Below, one piece after another: positions 1-7,010 of a stretch of 10,403 nucleotides of DNA. The notes beneath the pieces were generated by a model. The model was given only the letters and a program-made list of their open reading frames with translations, did not search any database and was not told where the DNA came from. A program made the position numbers and the translations under genes. The stretch is taken from positions 1-10,403 of the forward strand of contig JAOXYB010064045.1 of the NCBI GenBank assembly GCA_028565635.1, written 5' to 3'. Numbering within the stretch: position 1 is the first letter of the stretch; every line of letters begins with the position of its first letter. The DNA comes from Phoronis ovalis (lineage: Eukaryota > Phoronida > Phoronidae).

Positions 1-170
1 AAAAAAGTCTTCAATTGTGTCTGTGGTTGTAGTGGGATTCAATCCAGATACTACGATCGTCTTCGTTGATGGTTCTGCCTCTAGTGGAGATAACTGTGGC
101 TGATGTACACAAATGCACAGTTCCCTATCTTTGAATTTCAAAGGCTTCATACAAAGGACACGTTTAATCA
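1..170 (-). CDS. PARP14-like protein, exon completing RRM 1 and starting RRM 2 (partial)
   Basis: This exon runs off the left edge of the window. Read on the minus strand it starts after the acceptor TTTCTTAACCAG in phase 1 and is open to base 1. The first residues (VIKRVLCMKPLKFKDREL, with CICVHQP following) supply the second helix and last strand of the RRM begun in the exon at 404-586. A short acidic/proline linker (LSPLEAEPSTK) follows, and then TIVVSGLNP, a typical RNP2-like first strand of another RRM, leading into the helix DTIEDFF. Tandem degenerate RRMs of this kind are characteristic of the N-terminus of PARP10/PARP14-type mono-ADP-ribosyltransferases, which act in interferon-like and stress responses in vertebrates. 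The catalytic and macro domains are not visible, so another RRM protein of this superfamily (for example a DTX3L-like one) remains possible. Confidence 0.8.
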
Positions 171-403
171 CTGGTTAAGAAACAAATCAAGGTAAACTAT
201 TCATGAAAACTGTATGTAACAAATGCAATTGTCGGTTTAGTACCTTCCATGTAAAATTAAAACAAACGTTTTTACGAAAATGTACGAACTAGAGCACATT
301 TTACGCTGTAATACAATTCTACAAACAGTAAAAGGATGCTTTCTAAATAAACAAGAATTTATTGAATATATTGAATGTTTCTGTTTACTAGTTTATTACG
401 TAC

Positions 404-586
404 CGGTAGGATCTTCGAATGTGATTAGGGCCACTAAATTGTCACTGTCCAGTTTAACCTCCTTAACATTTACCCCTCCTGATTTTATTTCATTTTCAAA
501 GAACAATTTCAAGGAATCCTCCGTTGTATCTGCATCAAAACCTCTGACTTCTAAGATGTTGTTCTCTTCTGCCTGCTCGTCTGCTT
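404..586 (-). CDS. PARP14-like protein, exon with first part of RRM 1
   Basis: The 183-base exon is phase 1 at both ends, with acceptor ATGCTTACAG before 586 and donor G|GTACGT after 404. It encodes EADEQAEENN, then strand 1 ILEVRGFDADTT, helix 1 EDSLKLFFENEIKSGG, strand 2 VNVKEVKLDSD and strand 3 NLVALITFEDPT. The pattern strand-1 VRG, helix FFEN, SGG, and V-A-L-I-T-F-E-D-P is the signature of the PARP10/PARP14 RRM. RNP1 lacks the usual aromatic pair, as is common in this group. Splicing to the exon ending at 170 rebuilds a valine codon (G|TG) and continues the fold without a gap. The intron between them is 233 bases. The opposite-strand open frame covering 280-669 is judged to be a shadow of this exon. 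Confidence 0.86.
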
Positions 587-1103
587 CTGTAAGCATTACA
601 ACACTTTATATAACCTACTCTTTTAACACATTTCCGTTATACATGATTAATTATTACGGTAAGGAATAGCATCAGAAAATTCAAGTAATAACTCAGTAAT
701 TACATAACCATGTCTTATCCAGTGTTCAGGTTTGGTATCCACTAAAACCTTTTGTGAAATACAGGAATATATTTATTTATATATTTATTAATATATTACG
801 TCAAAACTGGTGTTAGTAATACTTTGCAAAAATGTTCTTCATATTCCCTACTGATTTCATGCATATATCTTAATAATTCAAATATTGTAACAATGATATA
901 ATCGCGCCTTACCCGAGTGCTCAGGACCAATATGAACCAAAGCATATTTAATTGATGTTGACCCGTTTATTTCATGTTCAGACGTTGCAGGATCATCACG
1001 TACTATCTTTTGTGCAGTTGTGTAGCTCAAGTTAATAATAAACGAAATGGCTCAGCTTGAATGCACTTTTTATATGTTATCCGTGCTTTTGCACATACTG
1101 TAC

Positions 1104-1241
1104 CTTGGTATTGGACTACAGGGCTTTGCAAACCAAATTGATATGGTTGGTTATTATTAGCTCCGACAGGTGGCACATTAGGTGATAGTGGTGGCATCAT
1201 TAAGTGTGGTCTAATACGAGGATCATATAACTGTCGGGAGC
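1104..1241 (-). CDS. PARP14-like protein, proline/asparagine-rich linker exon
   Basis: A 138-base open segment is bounded by the acceptor CTCTTTCAAG before 1241 and the donor CAAG|GTACAG after 1104, phase 1 at both ends. It encodes 45 full codons of low-complexity sequence: RPHLMMPPLSPNVPPVGANN followed by a glutamine- and tyrosine-rich end (YQFGLQSPVVQYQ). No folded domain is visible; a disordered linker is inferred. Its donor phase fits the exon at 404-586, making a glutamate codon (G|AA). Its acceptor and first bases (AAG|GCTCCCGACAG) resemble those of the exon at 4737-4910 (AAG|GCTTCCAACAG), which suggests the two are duplicates. The support is splice sites, phase and composition, not recognised homology. 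Confidence 0.6.
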
Positions 1242-1389
1242 CTTGAAAGAGTAATTACACAGTTATTATAAAGTGTTATCAATGATGCAGCTTGAAGTTA
1301 GAAACTTATTTATCTAAGAACATACAAAACAAAATAATTGTCAGCCAGACTGAAAGATAAATAACAAAACAAATATCACCCTTATTTAC

Positions 1390-1483
1390 AGTCCTGAAAG
1401 CATGACCCTACTATGGCAGCCTAGGGTCCTGTCCACCTCATATCTCAAACCAGCCGATGTTCAACCAGCCTGCTTCCAGGACT
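1390..1483. repeat. Short foldback with 13-base inverted ends
   Basis: AGTCCTGAAAGCA at 1390-1402 is matched with one mismatch by the reverse complement of 1471-1483 (AGTCCTGGAAGCA). The 94-base unit lies in the intron after the eroded exon. It may be a small foldback or MITE fragment; no target duplication is obvious. Confidence 0.35.
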
Positions 1484-1521
1484 ACCTTAATTATTTACTG
1501 ATTAAAAATCAATATGAATAT

Positions 1522-1695
1522 CTTGGTAATATCTGTTGGATATTTAGGATTTCCATTTGGTAAGTAGCGTATAGGAGGTAAGTACTGTGGATTGCACTAT
1601 TGATACGGAGGCGGAGGAGATCTGAATTGATAGGGATTAAACAATTGATGTTATTTTAAACATGGACCATCAAGGCGCTGCTGACCTGAAACTTA
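1522..1695 (-). pseudogene. Eroded 3' part of a glutamine/proline-rich exon with three in-frame stops
   Basis: The reading frame of 1696-2007 continues past a TAA at 1693-1695, a TAA at 1651-1653 and a TAG at 1597-1599. Between them it keeps clearly coding-like composition, for example FNPYQFRSPPPPYQ and YLPPIRYLPNGNPKYP. Each stop is one C-to-T change from CAA or CAG and lies in a glutamine-rich context. At 1521-1520, where comparison with the copy near 5064 predicts a splice donor, the sequence reads AT instead of GT. I read this as decayed exon sequence. Alternatively it was never included in the mature message because an earlier donor is used. Confidence 0.45.
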
Positions 1696-2007
1696 GAATT
1701 GGTCGCTAGACCGTGAGTTTTGTGTATCGCCAGCTGCTTGATTGTTTAGCAATGCTAGCAATACATTTGATTGTTGGCTTATTGTTGCTTGATGAAGGGT
1801 TGTAGTAGTAACATTTGACAATCTTAAAGCAGTAACAGCACCTGGATCTGGTACTACTATTCCAAAGTTGTTGGCAGGACTTCCGCCCAGTTGGTTTTGA
1901 TTGCAACTAGTTTCATTCGTAAGACGTGTAAGTGTTTGATTCTCACTTGTTTCTAAATAGCTGATATTATCATGAACGTATCCCTGGTCCCTCGGAGAGA
2001 TATTTAC
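1696..2007 (-). CDS. PARP14-like protein, N/Q/T-rich linker exon (5' part, 3' end uncertain)
   Basis: After a strong acceptor (T-rich tract, then GATTTTTAG) a phase-0 frame is open for 104 codons. It begins VNISPRDQGYVHDNISYLET and includes QTLTRLTNETSCNQNQLGG and ATISQQSNVLLALLNNQ. Composition is polar and disordered, with no recognised domain. The phase-0 start fits the phase-0 donor of the exon at 2514-2665. The next exon (1104-1241) needs a phase-1 donor. Candidates inside this frame are CAA|GTGAGA, giving an exon 1947-2007, and CAG|GTGCTG, giving 1842-2007; otherwise the frame reaches a stop at 1693-1695. Residues 77-85 (SQQSNVLLA) match SQQSNILPA in the copy near 5270, which argues that the longer frame was once coding. 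Confidence 0.42.
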
Positions 2008-2036
2008 CTAAAAATCATTAAAAAAAATAATGTATC
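2007..2036 (-). promoter_or_regulatory. Splice acceptor fused to a donor-like sequence (AG|GTAAAT)
   Basis: On the minus strand a T-rich tract leads to TTTTTAG followed directly by GTAAAT. The same arrangement occurs at the sister copy (TCTTTTCAG|GTAACT near 5352). An acceptor immediately followed by a donor consensus is the form of a recursive splice site. Normal use as an exon acceptor is equally possible. Confidence 0.4.
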
Positions 2037-2394
2037 TCGTAAGCTAAAGATACAATCTAGAAACAGTATTTCCTCTAAGTGATTCAGATATACAGAAAGC
2101 ACGGTAACAAAATAAAATGATGATGTGTAATGTTATTTTATAAGTCAATTCAAACGTCATATGGCGTAAAATATGTCTACCCGTTTATCAAAACAAATAC
2201 TAAGTAATTTGGATGTTTATATCGCACTACCCTATATGATTAACCATGTTAAACAACATATCCGTACTTGTGACAGTTTGTACAGTCTATTTAATATTAT
2301 GCTTAAAAAAGGTTTTCCTTGTTAGATAACAAAAAATAGTTTTGGTATGATGGAGGTATAATATATCAAAGAAACTTAGACATCTGAATATCAG

Positions 2395-2490
2395 ACTGCA
2401 CTGTATATATGTGTGTGCGGGCGAGTGTGCGTGCATACCAGCGTTCGTATGTGCGCGTGTATGGGTATATTTGTATGTATTTATATATAG
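2395..2490. repeat. Degenerate TG/TA microsatellite
   Basis: This is an alternating purine-pyrimidine stretch, mainly TG, TA and CG steps interrupted by substitutions (for example TATATATGTGTGTGCG). It lies inside the intron just downstream, in transcript sense, of the donor at 2514. The minus-strand 70-residue frame here (HTRAHTNAGMHAH) is only the translation of this repeat. Confidence 0.75.
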
Positions 2491-2513
2491 CATAGCCATT
2501 GAAATCAGTGTAC

Positions 2514-2665
2514 CGTATCTCTGTTGTCTGCAATGACAACAGCATTTTCCCGTTTAATCCACGCTTGTTCTAGAAGCTTCGAAAAAGATTTGACGTTTTT
2601 TTTCAGTGATGGCACAGAGTCTCTCAGAAAATCGTGTTGTCCTCTTTCCAAGACTCTTTTCTTCA
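2514..2665 (-). CDS. PARP14-like protein, basic linker exon
   Basis: The exon follows a T-rich tract and the acceptor CCTGCTCCAG, enters in phase 1 and leaves in phase 0 at ACG|GTACAC. It encodes 50 codons, including KKRVLERGQHDFLRDSVPSL and KLLEQAWIKRENAVVIADN. The segment is lysine/arginine rich and probably helical; I do not recognise a domain. The entry phase matches the donor at 4737 (G|TG, valine) and the exit phase matches the acceptor at 2007. This makes it the bridge between the two cassette copies. The opposite-strand 75-residue frame covering 2524-2751 is taken as its shadow. Confidence 0.55.
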
Positions 2666-3100
2666 CTGGAGCAGGATTTCAAAAAAATAAAAACATAAAT
2701 ACGAAGGTCAGTATAACATTTATCTTGTATACAATGTATGTTAGCTTCTAGTACTCGTATTAAATTTCCAAAAAAAATTATTTCCGCACTATTCTATTAT
2801 TAACTAGCAGAAAAAAGTAGTTTGTCTACTTCATGCTTCTGCAATATTAGCAAATTTCAGATTGCCTCTTTAAGGATACGAGATGCAAAAACTATGTTAT
2901 TATAGACTATAATTTTCTTTAAAGCTAATTTTCATAACCAACATGAAGAGTTAGACAGGTTAAAATATACATTCCTGCAAAGGTTATAACGTAATGTTGA
3001 TGAATCCAAAATTTGGAAATAATCCTCTTGATCTGACAAGATTCCATTTTGGGTAAAAAATGTGTTTTTCGAAATTTAATTTTTAAAAATTAAATCCTAA
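2666..3100. other. Intron sequence, AT-rich, with a 22-base perfect palindrome
   Basis: I see no exon-like frame here. At 3074-3095 the sequence ATTTAATTTTT is followed at once by its exact reverse complement. The palindrome ends three bases before the target-site duplication of the element at 3101. Confidence 0.6.
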
Positions 3101-3155
3101 GGGATCATCTCAAAAGATATCACAATGACCACAAACGTATAGCGTTTAATATAGG
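3101..3155. repeat. Left terminal inverted repeat
   Basis: This is the left end of the Harbinger-like element, pairing with 4084-4131. It is preceded by the TAA target duplication at 3098-3100. Confidence 0.8.
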
Positions 3156-3589
3156 ATTTACCCCCCATCTCCCTGGTCAAACGTGGGGGTTAGAGATTTT
3201 TCCCCTATCCAGTTTCGATCCTAGGGGGTTCCGGGGGCAATATTTGGTGCTATTTCCTGCAATCTGGTGCATTCTGGAACTCTAATTTGCCATGACACAC
3301 TGTGTGATTTTTTATAGAAAACACAAAGTTGATTCATGAACTGATATAGATCGTGCACTATATAGTTTAACTTTTTATTACAACATCGCCTGAACTTTAA
3401 TAGTGTTATCATAAAAAGACATTTCCAAGGCAGATGCTCTACTGATAACAAGTTCTGAATCAATTAGAGTAACCAATACCAACATAAATTCTTCCGGTGT
3501 GTGTAATTCTGATTTCAGCACGTTAAACACAGACTGGACGTCACGCACGTGCAAAAACTAAAATATGACAACCAATTTCAAGAGCGAAA

Positions 3590-3948
3590 TCATCGATAAA
3601 TTCTATTCAAAAAAATGTTTACCCCTACCGATAAACTTGTATGTTTTGACACAAAGCTATATACAAACGTCTGGTACCTGTTTAAAGGCTGACGTTTGTA
3701 AATTGCTCTTCTTTCTGGTGCCACAGTACCAAATAATGTCAGCTGTTTGGACATCTTTTTTGTGTGTATCGTCTGCACTGCAGTGACGTAAATAGGTCGT
3801 CCTGCTTTACGACTGTCGTATCCCTATGCTGTAAAGTGAACATTGCATAGTACCCCGGGCATGGTTTAGCCGTTTGATGCAGGTATTTCACTGTCTCTTC
3901 CACCAATTTCGTACATTTTTGCACGCACGTACTTGTATGAATGTTCAT
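3590..3948 (-). pseudogene. Possible coding remnant inside the transposon (unrecognised)
   Basis: Two overlapping minus-strand frames in different phases lie inside the element: 3739-3948 (69 residues) and 3590-3778 (62 residues). The second has protein-like composition, including KKMSKQLTLFGTVAPERRAI and RQPLNRYQTFVYSFVSKH. A third frame at 3221-3463 follows. The shift between frames in the 40-base overlap would be consistent with a frameshifted element-encoded or captured gene. I do not recognise a transposase catalytic motif. The frames may equally be chance openings. Confidence 0.25.
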
Positions 3949-4083
3949 GAAGTGGTAGAATATATAGAACCTAAAACTTCTATATTTACTAAGGAATGAT
4001 TTTTAATAAATATCGTATATACTAGGCATGATTTTTTCATTTCGCACTAACCCATAAACGTAGGTGGATTTTACCCCCTGCCC

Positions 4084-4131
4084 CCTATATTAAACGCTAT
4101 GCGTCATTGCGATAAATTTTGAGATGATCCC
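4084..4131. repeat. Right terminal inverted repeat
   Basis: This is the right end of the Harbinger-like element, the inverted counterpart of 3101-3155 with a seven-base shortening. It is followed by TAA at 4132-4134. Confidence 0.8.
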
Positions 4132-4736
4132 TAAACCCTTTCACCTAGTTGACAACATTTATCTTAATATATAGATTCATATACCTAATACCTTTAAAAA
4201 TATCAAGGAATAAATATTTTGCCACCCCGCCAGATAACAAATTGCGGTACAAAAACTCAGGTAGAGCAACTTCACAATTTTTCTCCGGTTTTAAGACATT
4301 TTCTTATTTAGCGGACTGTGAACTGTCTAGTAAATACACTTTCCCTGCTTACTAATGTTAGCAGTTTTGGACGAGTAGACACCATTACATTGAAAAGCAA
4401 ATCTACAATCAGTCAGTAAAAATCCATTCGTTAGTGTTCTATACCTTCTGAACTAACATCTGGGCTTAACCACAGTCCATTTTTGTTTGGTATTTCGCAA
4501 AAAGGAAGAACGATAAACTCTTTATTCATATATAAACTACCGGCAAAAGTATTGACACTAATCAAATTGCAGCTTACAATAATAGGTACAACAGTAGACC
4601 AAGTGGGTAGCTAGTAAGATACAGGTCATATCACATCGCTGTACATGATTATCATTATGAAACAGTACAGATTAGTTATCACACACATAGGTGTAAATTA
4701 CAGTTACAATTCAAAACAATTATGGGCGTGTCTTAC
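4132..4736. other. Intron sequence, no gene seen
   Basis: This AT-rich sequence lies between the transposon and the donor at 4737. The plus-strand frame at 4149-4355 (68 residues) lacks splice context and recognisable content. Confidence 0.5.
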
Positions 4737-4910
4737 CCAATTTTCTGTTTTGTCTGTAAACATTATTTTCTGACGTTGGAGGATATTTTTTTAGAATCAA
4801 TCTGTTTGCGAAAGATGTTGTTGATTTTTTCCTGCTTTCATCTGTTTTCATATGTGGTAATTTAGCGGGCATTTTTATCGCTGGAAAGAAAGGCGAAACC
4901 TGTTGGAAGC
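4737..4910 (-). CDS. PARP14-like protein, basic/proline linker exon
   Basis: A 174-base exon begins after a T-rich acceptor (TTAGTTTTTCAAG) and ends at a strong donor G|GTAAGA, phase 1 at both ends. It encodes FQQVSPFFPAIKMPAKLPHM, then a lysine- and serine-rich stretch (RKKSTTSFANRLILKKYPPT), ending YRQNRKL. The KK-rich part could be a nuclear localisation signal; that is inference. The boundary sequence and phase resemble the exon at 1104-1241, its presumed duplicate. The downstream intron of 2,071 bases houses the inverted-repeat element at 3101-4131. Confidence 0.58.
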
Positions 4911-5063
4911 CTTGAAAAACTAAGAACATGATTATTAATATTTGCACTAATGACACGATTTGAAATTTACAAAATTCAGCATAAGAACCAAATTATCAGC
5001 GAGACTGTAATTTAATTAAGAAAAACTTCACATTCGTTGCTGAATAGAAATCAATATGGAAAC

Positions 5064-5276
5064 CTTCACTAGGTGGCCGATCATTTCTCATATGTCTTGA
5101 AAATGGAATTGTTGTAACCATAGTAGGCTGGAATTGCATTGGATTGTGTCGTTGATTAGAATACAGCTGTTCATGTTCATGATTCTGTTCTGAAGCTTCG
5201 AGAAGATCCAAACACCATGAGTATCCACAGGAAAGAGGTCGTTGAGCTGGTAATATGTTTGATTGTTGGCTAGTCC
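5064..5276 (-). CDS. PARP14-like protein, Q/H/N-rich linker exon (boundaries uncertain)
   Basis: The frame carries TSQQSNILPAQRPLSCGYSW, LLEASEQNHEHEQLYSNQR, then HNPMQFQPTMVTTIPFSR, and DRPPSEG before the candidate donor GAAG|GTTTCC. That donor leaves phase 1 and fits the acceptor at 4910. An alternative donor is CTA|GTGAAG, ending at 5070. A strong acceptor (ATCTTTTCAG) sits just before 5352, but its phase-0 frame hits TGA at 5320-5322. The weaker acceptor GATGAAG before 5276 avoids the stop and enters in phase 1. The sequence is disordered and has no recognised domain. It aligns in the same frame with the exon at 2007, so I treat it as the first cassette copy. Confidence 0.45.
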
Positions 5277-5352
5277 CTTCATCATTTGTAGGAAGCGTAA
5301 ATATGGAGATGACATTATATCACCACTGGTCTCTGCTCAGATAACAAGTTAC
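5277..5352 (-). other. Possible 5' extension of the cassette exon, broken by an in-frame TGA
   Basis: From the acceptor ending at 5353 the frame reads VTCYLSRDQW and then TGA (5320-5322), before rejoining the open frame at 5276. The start resembles VNISPRDQGY of the second copy (2007 downward), including the shared RDQ. This stretch could be former exon sequence now excluded, or a second non-functional cassette start. Confidence 0.35.
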
Positions 5353-6822
5353 CTGAAAAGATACAAATATACTATACAATACATTCTAGACAATTAATTA
5401 ACATTCCCTAAAACAGCTCGGTACAACGGCAAAATTTCTTGAAAACATGTTCAGATAACTAATTAACATTCTCAAATCAAAAGATATATGTAATGATTTA
5501 TTGGAATTTATCAGTCTTTTAACCCAAAATAAGTGAAAATGTGCGCAGAATTTCGACCTTTTCATATATGTGCTGCTGCAGCCTTAGATATATATATATA
5601 TATCAGTTTTCAAAAGTTATAGTTTCAGCCAATAAGTATGAAAATCAGCTGATGTAGTATGGCCCATTTATTAATTTGGATTGATTTTGCAGCTAATTTT
5701 AGTAGGTTCCTTTGAGTAAATAGAACAATAATTCTAGTATGAATTGGTTTTAAATTTAGAATTTGATAGTTTCATGTTTATTTATTAGCAAAACACCATT
5801 TTACTCTGGCCTGCCCTAAATAGTAGCCCATGAGCATTTATTTTGATAAATATAGTTTACAACATCTTATGTAAAGGGCACATTTTCCTCACTACATGGC
5901 TGTTTACCGCCCACAGGATATATTTAAACAAATAACTGTTTACCAAAAATTGTATTTCTTGGAAAATGTTCATGTGTTTGTATGGATTGTTGAAGTCCAC
6001 AATTTTTTTCAAGTGAATTTACCCAACAGCGTATATTAGTTAGAAGCATATTTAAACGATACATGTATATACTTTCTGCAGTTTTTCATAGGATATATTT
6101 TTGGTGAACATTAATTACCGTATTTTTATCCTGGGCCTCACATCCCTACCAAAACTTTTGATAAAACTTATCACGGGTATGTACTAGTTATATGCAATTA
6201 CCCTGGACAATTTTTAGACAAAAATAAGTTATTTTTTTTTTTGTTGACCTCACAATCACCTCAAAATGACATGAGAACTGTCTTACCTTGGAATCCAATC
6301 AGAAGGCATAAAAATGTATTCGATATTCGATATCATCACCTGTCTAAGTACAATTTCCCAGAAGACCTGTGTGTTTTTGATAAATCAGAAGAAAGAATGA
6401 TAGCTAACTTTCGATTTGCAGGACGAACTTCCTGGACGATTAACGAATATATGTGTATTAACTATATACCAAGAAAAGTTAACCTGGTAGCAAAGAGGAT
6501 CATAGTTTGCAAGCAGTGATTAACCTTATGATTCATGAGTAATAATTAAAATTACTTCCTGATTTATAAAGACTCACATGCAGCAGAAAATATTTGACAA
6601 AACATAATGTTAGTAAAACAAACTGTAACTACACAAGAACATATAGCTATCTAGGTAACTCGTAATGAAACTCCCCGGAAAAACACACCATCCGCGTCAC
6701 TGAAGTCCGAAGGGCAATTCAATGCACTGCTATCATATTTAAAATCCATGATAGACATCTATAATACTACTAATAGAACCGACATACAATCTGGATTGTG
6801 ATAATTACCCAATTTAACTTAC
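5353..6822. other. No recognised gene; AT-rich with one TA microsatellite and one unassigned open frame
   Basis: The stretch is largely AT-rich with frequent stops. A short (TA)n run lies at about 5587-5602. A plus-strand frame at 6241-6519 (92 residues, ending VAKRIIVCKQ) follows a run of eleven T; I recognise nothing in it. On the minus strand of the same place a strong donor CAAG|GTAAGA occurs near 6289, preceded by a short open frame (MISNIEYIFMPSDWIP). The two are mutually exclusive, and neither is convincing enough for a gene call. Confidence 0.4.
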
Positions 6823-7010
6823 GCATCAGGTGAGTTAACGCCATTTAATTCAAACAATAAAAAAGCTTGAACAAAAACTGCTAGAGGCTGCTCTAATTGT
6901 ATTGTATTGTAAGCCCCTCGATATGTAAAATCTTTCTGAGCTAGGCTGCATGTGTCCTGCTCGGACTCCAGCAAATTCCAGATTCCAAAAATTAGATGAT
7001 AATAGAACTC
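6823..7010 (-). CDS. Candidate exon of unknown product
   Basis: A 188-base minus-strand frame is open between the acceptor ATATTTGCTTAG and the full-consensus donor GC|GTAAGT, with phase 0 in and phase 2 out. It encodes 62 codons, including LLESEQDTCSLAQKDFTYRG and QLEQPLAVFVQAFLLFELNG, a mixed hydrophobic composition that looks more folded than the linker exons. I do not recognise the family. The exit phase does not match the exon near 5276-5352, so membership in the PARP14-like gene would need an unseen intermediate exon. A different overlapping frame (6850-7053) is also open, which lowers confidence. Confidence 0.25.

Larger units (their letters stand above)
3101..4131. mobile_element. Non-autonomous PIF/Harbinger-like transposon (1,031 bases)
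   Basis: The ends are inverted repeats. The left end 3101-3155 starts GGGATCATCTCAAAA, and the reverse complement of the right end 4084-4131 starts identically. Both continue through CAATGAC and ATAGCGTTTAATATAGG, apart from a few substitutions and a 7-base length difference. The unit is flanked directly by TAA at 3098-3100 and 4132-4134, a three-base TWA target duplication typical of PIF/Harbinger elements, whose ends often begin with GGG. Just inside the inverted repeats are C- and G-run blocks. No intact transposase is present, so the copy cannot mobilise itself. It lies in the intron between the exons at 4737 and 2665. A Tc1/mariner TA interpretation fits less well because the bases outside are symmetric only as TAA. 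Confidence 0.75.

Noticed and set aside
280-669. Plus-strand 129-residue open frame, the longest in the window
   Set aside because: It overlaps the minus-strand RRM exon at 404-586, has low-complexity serine-rich content and no splice or family support; it is the antisense shadow of that exon.
1565-1595. Two plus-strand GGTAAGTA donor-like sites
   Set aside because: They arise from repeated YLP codons of the eroded minus-strand exon; no plus-strand exon precedes them.
1706-1906. Minus-strand 66-residue frame
   Set aside because: It is a different frame from the phase-compatible 104-codon frame in the same exon, does not start at a splice site and shows no conservation with the sister cassette.
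1522-2007. Ciliate-type genetic code (TAA/TAG as glutamine)
   Set aside because: Intron sizes, transposon types and PARP14-like RRMs point to an animal; simple C-to-T decay explains the stops, and the 170, 404 and 1104 exons contain no internal TAA or TAG.
2287-2499. Minus-strand 70-residue frame rich in H, T and A
   Set aside because: It is the translation of the TG-type microsatellite.
5088-5315. Minus-strand frame beginning MSSPYLRFLQMMKGLANN
   Set aside because: The overlapping frame containing SQQSNILPA matches the sister cassette in its reading frame and reaches a usable donor; this one does neither.
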